Assembly (NCBI GenBank): GCA_050725495.1 | Contig: JBOHHM010000280.1 | Location: 1-12,018 of the forward strand | Reading direction: 5' to 3' | Length of the DNA: 12,018 nt | Origin: JBOHHM01 sp050725495 | GTDB lineage: Bacteria; Pseudomonadota; Gammaproteobacteria; Burkholderiales; Burkholderiaceae_C | Part shown: positions 1 through 6,137 of the stretch, piece by piece | Position numbering within the stretch: the first letter of the stretch is position 1 | How the letters are laid out: the number at the start of each line of letters is the position of its first letter | Translations under genes and position numbers: made by a program | Notes under the pieces: generated by a model | Databases searched by the model: none | Seen by the model: the letters and a program-made list of their open reading frames with translations, nothing else | Told to the model about the DNA's origin: nothing

Positions 1-3000
1 TACATGGCCGGCAGGGCCAGCAGGGTCAAGACCGTCGCGACGATCAGGCCGCCCATGATGGCGACGGCCATCGGCCCCCAGAACACGCTGCGCGACAGCG
101 GAATCATGGCCAGCACGGCCGCGGCGGCCGTCAGCACGATGGGGCGCAGGCGGCGCACGGCGGACTCCACAATCGCATCCCAGGCCGGCACGCCCTGCGC
201 CCGGTCCTGTTCGATCTGGTCGATCAGGATCACCGAGTTGCGCTGGATCATGCCCATGAGCGCGATCACGCCGAGCAGCGCGACGAAGCCGAAGGGGCGG
301 CCCAGCAGCAGCAGCGCGCCCGCCACACCGGCGATGCCCAGGGGCCCGGTCAGGAACACCAGCATGGCGCGGCTGAAGCTGTGCAGCTGCAGCATCAAGA
401 GCGTGAAGGTGATGAACAGCATGATGGGCACGCCCGCCGCAATCGAAGCCGAGCCCTTGCTGCTTTCCTCCACCGCGCCGGCCACCTCGATGCGATAGCC
501 CGCCGCCCCGTTGGCCTGCCATTTCGCTTCCAGGGCTTTGAGCTCGGGCAGCAGTTCGTTGGTGACTGTGGCGCCCTGCAGGCCTTCGATGATGTCACTC
601 TGCACGGTGATCGCGTAGTCGCGGTTCTCGCGCCACATCACGCCGGGCTCCCAGGTGAACACCGGTTTGGCGATTTGCGTGAGCGGGATCGACTTGCCCG
701 AGGCCGTGGGCAGGTAGGCATTGGCGATGTCGGTGATGGCATTGCGCTCGTCCAGCGGCTGGCGCAGCACGATGTCGATCAGCTTGTCGCCTTCACGGAA
801 CTGGCCGACCGTGGTGCCAGCCAGAATGGTCTTGGAGGCTTGGGCGATCGACTGGCTGGTCACGCCCAGCGCGCGGGCCTTGGACTGGTCGACTTCCAGG
901 CGCAGCACCTTGACCGACTCGTTCCAGTTGTCGTTCACGCCCCGGGTGTTGGGGCTGGATCGCATGACGGCCTTGACTTCGTCGGCCCGCTCGCGCAGGA
1001 CCAACGGGTCGGTGCCGACCACGCGGAACTGCACCGGGTAAGGCACGGGCGGGCCATTGGGCAGCAGCTTGACGCGGCCGCGCACCTCGGGGAACTCCCG
1101 GGCCAGCAGCGCCGGCAGCTTGATGCGCAGCGATTCGCGGATCTTCAGGTCTTTCGGAATGATGATGAACTGCGAGACATTGGTCTGCGGAAACACCTGA
1201 TCCAGCGGCAGGTAAAAACGCGGCACGCCCGAGCCGACCCAGGTGCTGACCGAGGTCACTCCGGTTTCCTGCCGAAAGCGTTGTTCGACGCGTTTGGCGG
1301 TCAGCTCGTTGGCCGCGAACGAGGTGCCCTCGGGGAACCAGATGTCGACCATGATTTCCGGACGGCTGGAGTCGGGGAAGAACTGCTGCTGCACCTTGCC
1401 CATGCCGACGATGCCCAGCCCAAAGGTCAGCACCATCGCGCCGATCGTCAACCAGCGGTGCTCGACGCACCAGTCCACGGTCTTGCGGAAGTTGTTGTAG
1501 AAGGCGCCGTCGAACAGCTCGTGTGGCTTGTCATGTGCTGCATGAGGCTTGGTCCGCAGCAGCAACGTGCCAAGGTAGGGCACGAAGTAGACCGAGACGA
1601 TCCAGCTCAGTACCAGCGCAATCACGGTCACGGCAAAGATGGCGAAGGTGTATTCGCCGGTGATCGATCTGGCAATGCCGATGGGCAGAAAACCGGCGGC
1701 CGTGATCAGCGTGCCCGTGAGCATGGGCATGGCCGTGATGTCGTAGGCGAAGGTCGCGGCACGCACCTTGTCGTAGCCCTCTTCCATCTTGCGCACCATC
1801 ATCTCGACCGCGATGATGGCGTCGTCCACCAGCAGGCCCAGCGCGATGATCAGCGAGCCCAGCGAGATCTTGTGCAGGCCTATGCCCCAGTACCACATGG
1901 CCAGAAAGGTCACGGCCAGCACCAGCGGAATCGTGATGGCCACCACCAGGCCGGGGCGCATGTCGATGTAGTAACGCCGCCACAGCGGCTGCTGGCCGGG
2001 CCGCTTGTGCATCCCCAGGCTGATGAAGCTCACGGCCAGCACGATCATCACGGCCTCGATCAGCACGCGCACAAACTCATTGACCGAGGTCGACACGGAC
2101 TTGGGCTGGTCCTGTACCTGGACCAGGCTGATGCCGGCCGGCAGGCTTTTTTCGATTTTGGCAAACGCCGCCTTGAGCGACTGGCCCAGGCGGATGATGT
2201 CGCCGCCCTTGGCCATGGACACGCCCAGCGCAATCACCTCCCGGCCCTGGTGACGCACCTTGACCGAGGGCGGGTCCACATAGCCGCGGGAGATCGAGGC
2301 GATGTCGCCCAGGCGCAACTGGTTGCCCGAGCTGCCGCGAATCGGCATGGCCTGCAGCTGCTCGATCGCCTGGAACTGCCCGGCCACGCGCACCTGCACC
2401 ACGTCCAGCGGGGTCTGCACGGCGCCCGCACTTTCCACGGCGTTTTGCTGGCCCAGCTGGGCCAGCACGGCGTTCATGTCCAGCCCGAGCTGGGCCAGGC
2501 GCTTTTGCGAGATTTCGACGAACAGTTTTTCATCCTGCACGCCGAACAGCTCGACCTTGGCGACATCGGGCACGCGCAGCAGCTGCTGGCGCACCTCGTC
2601 GGCAAAGCTCTTGAGCTCGGCGTAGTTGAAGCCGTCGGTCTCCAGCGCGTAGATCACGCCGTAGACGTCGCCGAAGTCGTCGTTGAAGAACGGCCCGACC
2701 ACACCACCGGGCAGCGTGCCCTTGATGTCGCCGATCTTCTTGCGCACCGTGTACCAGACATTGGCGACCTCGCTGGCGCGCGAGCTGTCCTTGATCTGGA
2801 AGATGATCTGCGACTCGCCGGGCTTGGAATAGCTGCGGATCTTGTCGGCAAAGGGTACTTCCTGCAGCGTGCGCTCGAGCTTGTCGGTCACCTGCTCGGC
2901 CACCTGCTGGGCCGTGGCGCCGGGCCAGAACGTGCGCACGACCATGGCGCGGAAGGTGAACGGCGGGTCTTCGTCCTGGCCGAGCTGGAAGTAGGCGGCA

Positions 3001-3104
3001 AAGCCCAGAACCAGCAGCACCGCCATCAGGTAGCGGGTCAGTGCCGGATGGTCCAGCGCCCATTTCGAGAGGTTGAAGCCCTGCCTGGTTTGCGTCTGCG
3101 TCAT
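1..3104 (-). CDS. HAE1-type RND efflux permease (AcrB/TriC-like), C-terminus cut by window edge
   Basis: This is the inner-membrane, proton-driven pump subunit of a tripartite exporter for drugs or other toxic compounds. I translated the minus strand from ATG 3104; the frame stays open to base 1, giving 1034 codons. AcrB-class pumps have about 1050 residues, so only the end of TM12 and the tail are missing. TM1 lies at about residues 22-40, followed by a periplasmic porter domain with FWPGATAQQV (59-68). TM4 carries the proton-relay pair D427 D428 (GLLVDDAIIAVE). TM10 has MIQRNSVILID with R955 where AcrB has K940, and TM11 has RLRPIVLT with T992 matching AcrB T978. The TM2-TM3 cytoplasmic loop has a basic insertion around residues 366-379. 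The gene starts 7 bases after the membrane-fusion-protein stop, so it is probably translationally coupled. Substrate is unknown; placement near TriC is from memory and unsure. Confidence 0.93.
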   Translation of the reverse strand, partial: MTQTQTRQGFNLSKWALDHPALTRYLMAVLLVLGFAAYFQLGQDEDPPFTFRAMVVRTFWPGATAQQVAEQVTDKLERTLQEVPFADKIRSYSKPGESQIIFQIKDSSRASEVANVWYTVRKKIGDIKGTLPGGVVGPFFNDDFGDVYGVIYALETDGFNYAELKSFADEVRQQLLRVPDVAKVELFGVQDEKLFVEISQKRLAQLGLDMNAVLAQLGQQNAVESAGAVQTPLDVVQVRVAGQFQAIEQLQAMPIRGSSGNQLRLGDIASISRGYVDPPSVKVRHQGREVIALGVSMAKGGDIIRLGQSLKAAFAKIEKSLPAGISLVQVQDQPKSVSTSVNEFVRVLIEAVMIVLAVSFISLGMHKRPGQQPLWRRYYIDMRPGLVVAITIPLVLAVTFLAMWYWGIGLHKISLGSLIIALGLLVDDAIIAVEMMVRKMEEGYDKVRAATFAYDITAMPMLTGTLITAAGFLPIGIARSITGEYTFAIFAVTVIALVLSWIVSVYFVPYLGTLLLRTKPHAAHDKPHELFDGAFYNNFRKTVDWCVEHRWLTIGAMVLTFGLGIVGMGKVQQQFFPDSSRPEIMVDIWFPEGTSFAANELTAKRVEQRFRQETGVTSVSTWVGSGVPRFYLPLDQVFPQTNVSQFIIIPKDLKIRESLRIKLPALLAREFPEVRGRVKLLPNGPPVPYPVQFRVVGTDPLVLRERADEVKAVMRSSPNTRGVNDNWNESVKVLRLEVDQSKARALGVTSQSIAQASKTILAGTTVGQFREGDKLIDIVLRQPLDERNAITDIANAYLPTASGKSIPLTQIAKPVFTWEPGVMWRENRDYAITVQSDIIEGLQGATVTNELLPELKALEAKWQANGAAGYRIEVAGAVEESSKGSASIAAGVPIMLFITFTLLMLQLHSFSRAMLVFLTGPLGIAGVAGALLLLGRPFGFVALLGVIALMGMIQRNSVILIDQIEQDRAQGVPAWDAIVESAVRRLRPIVLTAAAAVLAMIPLSRSVFWGPMAVAIMGGLIVATVLTLLALPAM

Positions 3105-3111
3105 GCCGGCC

Positions 3112-4296
3112 TCACTTCGCTACGGCGGCGGACGCTACGGCCGGCTGGGCATTTGCTACTGGATTTGTAGCGGTCTGCGCCCCATTGACGGGGGCTTCAG
3201 CTAGCTTTTCCCGATAAATCGTGACTTTCTGGCCGGGCGAGAGCACATGCACGCCAGCCGACACGACCAGCATGCCCGGCTGCAACCCACCGCTGATCAC
3301 GGCCTCGTTGCCGTCGGCCGTGGCAATCTGCACCGGCTGCGACTTCACGGTCATGCTGGCTTTGTCGAGCACCCAGACGGCCGAGGCCTTGCCGTCCTGC
3401 TTGAGCGCACTGGTCGGCAGCTTGATGACCTGGGTACCTGCATGACTGAGGGACTGGGGCGCGACATAGACCGTCGCCCCCAGCGCCGGGGACTCCGTGG
3501 CATCGAGCGAAACCTTGATCCCAAAGGTGCGCGTCACCGGGTCGGCGCTGGCCGCCACCTCGCGCACCTTGCCGACCAGGCTGGTTTTTCCGGCCCAGAC
3601 CCTCACATTGACGTTGCTGCCCACCTGAATCGCGGCAACCTTGTCTTCCGGCACCGAGAACACCACGTCACGTGGGCCGTCCTGCGCGATGCGCACCACC
3701 GGCGTGCCGGCGGCCACCACCTGGCCCGGCTCGGCTTCCACGGCCGTGATCACGCCCGAGACATCGGCCACCAGCGTGGTATAGGCCGCCTGGTTGCCCT
3801 GCGCTGCGAGCTGGGCCTGCGCCTGCTCCAGCTGGGCCTGGGCCGCTTTCAACGTGGTGTCGCGCCGCTCCAGCTCGGCGCCGCTGATGAAGTTCTGGTC
3901 CCTCAGTTCCTTGTAGCGCTTGTAGTCGGCCGCGGCCAGATCGCGGTTGGTCATGGCGGCCGCGACCTGGGCGCGCGCCGCGTCGGCCGCCAGCTTGTAG
4001 TCTTGCGGGTCGAGCTGGGCCAGCACCTGGCCGGCCTTGACGCTTTCGCCCAGTTCGGCCTGCCGCCTGATCAGCTTGCCCGCGACCCGAAAGCCCAGCC
4101 GCGACTCGACCCGGGCCCTCACGTCGCCCGCAAACTCGTAACTCGACTGGAAGTTGTCGACGCCGACGGTGAGTACCTTGACCGCGCGCACCGGCTCGTC
4201 GGGCGGCGCCGGCTGGGAACAGGCAGCCAACAGCACAGCCGCCCCCATCACACTTGTCGCAACACGGATCAGCAGCTGGAATGGCAGTTTGGACAT
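3112..4296 (-). CDS. RND efflux periplasmic adaptor (membrane fusion protein), lipoprotein
   Basis: This 394-residue protein is the adaptor that links the RND permease encoded just downstream to an outer-membrane channel. It starts with a lipoprotein signal: a hydrophobic stretch ends in lipobox LAAC with C26 as the acylated residue, so it should be anchored in the periplasm. The split biotinyl-lipoyl domain is at about 62-97 (VAGKLIRRQAELGESVKAGQ) and 172-205 (VSGVITAVEAEPGQVV). Between them, 98-168 forms an Ala/Gln-rich coiled-coil hairpin; beta-barrel and membrane-proximal domains follow to about 360. The last 30 residues are a low-complexity Ala/Asn/Pro tail encoded by a repeat-like segment. 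The frame is open upstream to 4614, but ATG 4296 is chosen because it gives the signal peptide directly and the extension runs antisense to hpnC. A promoter and candidate TetR-type operator lie upstream. Confidence 0.93.
   Translation of the reverse strand: MSKLPFQLLIRVATSVMGAAVLLAACSQPAPPDEPVRAVKVLTVGVDNFQSSYEFAGDVRARVESRLGFRVAGKLIRRQAELGESVKAGQVLAQLDPQDYKLAADAARAQVAAAMTNRDLAAADYKRYKELRDQNFISGAELERRDTTLKAAQAQLEQAQAQLAAQGNQAAYTTLVADVSGVITAVEAEPGQVVAAGTPVVRIAQDGPRDVVFSVPEDKVAAIQVGSNVNVRVWAGKTSLVGKVREVAASADPVTRTFGIKVSLDATESPALGATVYVAPQSLSHAGTQVIKLPTSALKQDGKASAVWVLDKASMTVKSQPVQIATADGNEAVISGGLQPGMLVVSAGVHVLSPGQKVTIYREKLAEAPVNGAQTATNPVANAQPAVASAAVAK
3151..3207. repeat. Interspersed palindromic repeat-like element inside the MFP tail
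   Basis: The plus strand has GCTAC (3155-3159), a 7-base spacer and GTAGC (3167-3171), an exact inverted repeat, then CTGCGCCCC and, further on, GGGGGCTTCAGCTAGC. The same order of blocks appears at 5013-5067. It encodes MFP residues 364-382 with a run of codons untypical of this GC-rich gene (GCT ACA AAT CCA GTA GCA AAT). Similar short elements are, from my memory, scattered through Comamonadaceae genomes; I could not search for them. Confidence 0.55.
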
Positions 4297-4328
4297 GGCA
4301 GGCCTGATGAGAAAAGTATTCGGGAAAT

Positions 4329-4350
4329 TTACTGACTGACCGGTTAGTAA
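4329..4350. promoter_or_regulatory. Candidate TetR/AcrR-type operator
   Basis: Two overlapping imperfect palindromes are visible. The inner one is ACTGACCGGTTAGT (4335-4348), self-complementary except for one mismatched pair. The outer one has arms TTACT (4329-4333) and AGTAA (4346-4350). Size, symmetry and position over the -10/+1 region of the efflux promoter are those of a TetR/AcrR-family repressor site. No regulator gene is in the window, so the cognate protein is unknown. Confidence 0.6.
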
Positions 4351-4377
4351 TCTAGGGTAAACACGAAGCCTTGTCAA
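4349..4377 (-). promoter_or_regulatory. Sigma70-type promoter of the MFP-RND operon
   Basis: On the minus strand a consensus -35 hexamer TTGACA (4377-4372) is followed after exactly 17 bases by TAGATT (4354-4349), a 4/6 match to the -10 consensus. The predicted start near 4342 falls within the candidate operator and leaves a leader of about 46 bases before the MFP ATG at 4296. Repression by a protein bound at 4329-4350 would be by direct occlusion. No comparably clear promoter is visible on the plus strand for hpnC. Confidence 0.65.
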
Positions 4378-4383
4378 GCGACA

Positions 4384-5247
4384 ATGCCGGCCGTGAACCC
4401 CGATACCTCGACCGCTGCCGCCGTCACCCATTACGAAAATTTTCCCGTGGTCTCCTGGCTCTGCCCGCCGCGGCTGCGGCCCGCGATCGCCGCGATTTAC
4501 GGCTTTGCACGCACGGCCGACGACATCGCCGATGAAGGCCAGGCGAGCCCGCAGCAGCGGCTCGACGAGCTGGCAGCCTACCGCGCCGATCTGAGCGCGG
4601 CCGCCCAAGGCCAAGCTGTTTCCGCGCGCTGGCCCCAGGTCTTTTGGCCGCTGAAGGCCGCCATGGCAAGCTTTGGCCTGCCCGAGCCCCTGCTGGCCGA
4701 CCTGCTCGGCGCCTTCGAGCAGGATGTGCTGAAAACCCGCGACCGTGTAGGCTACGCCGACCGCGACGAACTGCTGGCCTACTGCCGCCGCTCGGCCAAC
4801 CCGGTCGGACGGCTGCTACTGCACCTGTATGGCGTGCACGACGCCGAGTCGCTGGCGCAGAGCGACGCCATCTGCACAGCCCTGCAGCTCATCAACTTCT
4901 GGCAGGACCTGAGCATCGACATCCCGCGCGGGCGCTACTATCTGCCACTGCAGGACTGCGCCGCGCACGGCGTGCCCCAGGCCGATCTGCTGGCGCTGCG
5001 GCAGACCCCAGCCGCTACCAAATTGATAGCGGATCACGCCCGGTGGGCCAGGGCCATGATGCAAAAAGGCTCGACTCTGGTGCACAAGGTGCCGGGCCGC
5101 GCAGGCTGGGAACTGCGCCTGGTGGTGCAGGGCGGGCTGCGCATCCTCGACAAGATCGAGGCCCTGAACTTCGCCACGCTGGCGACCAGACCCCGCATCA
5201 CCGCGTGGGATGCTCCCGTGATGCTGTGGCGAAGTTTGTGGATGTGA
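4384..5247 (+). CDS. hpnC: Hydroxysqualene synthase HpnC
   Basis: This 287-residue protein belongs to the squalene/phytoene synthase family (all-alpha trans-isoprenyl diphosphate synthase fold). In the HpnCDE route it converts presqualene diphosphate to hydroxysqualene. The two Mg-diphosphate-binding acidic motifs are visible: TADDIADE (44-51) and NFWQDLSIDIPRGRYYLP (171-188, with D175 and D179). The LVVQGGLRILDKIE segment near the C-terminus is typical of HpnC, and NFWQDL together with first position in the cluster separates it from HpnD. ATG 4384 has no clear Shine-Dalgarno; the only near alternative is GTG 4393. It is the first gene of hpnCDE, divergent from the efflux operon, and its start lies 6 bases from the opposing -35. 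Residues 210-229 are encoded by a repeat-like segment that includes the rare ATA codon. The exact reaction is assigned from family knowledge. Confidence 0.92.
   Translation: MPAVNPDTSTAAAVTHYENFPVVSWLCPPRLRPAIAAIYGFARTADDIADEGQASPQQRLDELAAYRADLSAAAQGQAVSARWPQVFWPLKAAMASFGLPEPLLADLLGAFEQDVLKTRDRVGYADRDELLAYCRRSANPVGRLLLHLYGVHDAESLAQSDAICTALQLINFWQDLSIDIPRGRYYLPLQDCAAHGVPQADLLALRQTPAATKLIADHARWARAMMQKGSTLVHKVPGRAGWELRLVVQGGLRILDKIEALNFATLATRPRITAWDAPVMLWRSLWM
5011..5067. repeat. Interspersed repeat-like element inside hpnC
   Basis: The segment has CCGCTACC (5012-5019) and GATAGCGG (5025-5032) as imperfect inverted arms around AAATT, then CACGCCCG and GGGCCAGGGCC. By eye roughly 70% of its first 37 bases match the element at 3155-3191. 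It encodes hpnC residues 210-228 with untypical codons (GCT, AAA, TTG, ATA). I regard it as a relative of the MFP-tail element, read through in frame. Confidence 0.45.
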
Positions 5248-5281
5248 GGCGCGGCATCACAGCGGATGTGACAATCGCCCC

Positions 5282-6121
5282 ATGAGCCCCGAGCAGTATG
5301 TCCAGCAAAAAGCCGCAGCCTCCGGCAGCAGCTTCTACTACGCCTTTCTCTTCCTGAGCCGGCCGCGGCGCGCGGCCATCACCGCTTTTTATGCGTTCTG
5401 CCGAGAAATCGACGACGTGGTCGACGAAGTGAGCGACCCCAGTGTCGCGCACACCAAGCTGGCCTGGTGGCAGGCCGAGGTCGCCAAGTCCTTCGCAGGC
5501 CAGCCCAGCCACCCGGTCATGAAGGCGCTGATGCCACTGGCCGCCGACTACCAGATCGAGGAACGCCATCTGCAGGCCGTGATCGAGGGCTGCCAGATGG
5601 ATCTGGAGCAGACCCGCTACCTCGACTTTCCCGGGCTGCAGCGCTACTGCCATCTGGTCGCGGGCATCGTGGGCGAGGTCTCGGCCCGCATCTTCGGACA
5701 GACCCAGCCGCAAACCACGGCCTATGCGCACAAGCTGGGCCTGGCGTTCCAGCTCACCAACATCATCCGCGACGTCGGCGAGGACGCGCTGCGCGGACGC
5801 ATCTACCTGCCCGTCAACGAACTGCAGCAGTTCGATGTCAAGGCCCATGAAATCCTCAAGCGCAGCTACTCCGAGCGCTTCACCGCCCTCATGGCGTTCC
5901 AGGCCGCACGCGCCCACCGGCTCTATGACGAGGCCCTGGCCCTGCTTCCCGCCGAGGATCGGCGCGCCCAGAAGGCCGGCCTGATGATGGCCAGCATCTA
6001 CCGCACATTGCTGCGCGAAATCGAGCGCGACAACTTCCAGGTGCTGCACCAGCGCGTGAGCCTCACGCCGCTGCGCAAGCTGTGGCTGGCCTGGAGGGTG
6101 CAGGCCTTGGGACGCGTCTGA
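5282..6121 (+). CDS. hpnD: Presqualene diphosphate synthase HpnD
   Basis: This 279-residue squalene/phytoene synthase-family enzyme condenses two farnesyl diphosphates to presqualene diphosphate, the first step of the HpnDCE route to squalene. The two acidic Mg-binding motifs are REIDDVVDE (41-49; D44, D45, D48) and LTNIIRDVGEDALRGRIYLP (158-177; D164, D168). FYYAFLFLSRPRRAAITAFYAFCR near the N-terminus (18-41) is characteristic of the family, and the RDVGED form with the cluster order points to HpnD. The length is normal. The gene follows hpnC after 34 bases without a strong Shine-Dalgarno and is followed by hpnE after 16 bases, so the three genes are probably one operon. It is a distant paralogue of the HpnC next to it. 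Known relatives with the same motifs make phytoene, but context favours squalene. Confidence 0.93.
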   Translation: MSPEQYVQQKAAASGSSFYYAFLFLSRPRRAAITAFYAFCREIDDVVDEVSDPSVAHTKLAWWQAEVAKSFAGQPSHPVMKALMPLAADYQIEERHLQAVIEGCQMDLEQTRYLDFPGLQRYCHLVAGIVGEVSARIFGQTQPQTTAYAHKLGLAFQLTNIIRDVGEDALRGRIYLPVNELQQFDVKAHEILKRSYSERFTALMAFQAARAHRLYDEALALLPAEDRRAQKAGLMMASIYRTLLREIERDNFQVLHQRVSLTPLRKLWLAWRVQALGRV

Positions 6122-6137
6122 ACATGCGAGTTGTCCG

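Noticed and set aside
381..3170. A 929-codon open frame on the plus strand.
   Set aside because: It is exactly antisense to the RND permease, is rich in His/Gln/Arg/Asp as expected of a shadow frame in GC-rich DNA, shows no domain, and the minus-strand frame gives a full RND protein with all key residues.
3247..4335. A 362-codon open frame on the plus strand opposite the MFP.
   Set aside because: Shadow of the MFP gene: low-complexity His/Arg/Gly composition and it runs through the promoter and operator region.
4297..4614. N-terminal extension of the MFP frame into hpnC.
   Set aside because: It would place a lipoprotein signal peptide in mid-protein and would cover the promoter and operator; ATG 4296 is the natural start.
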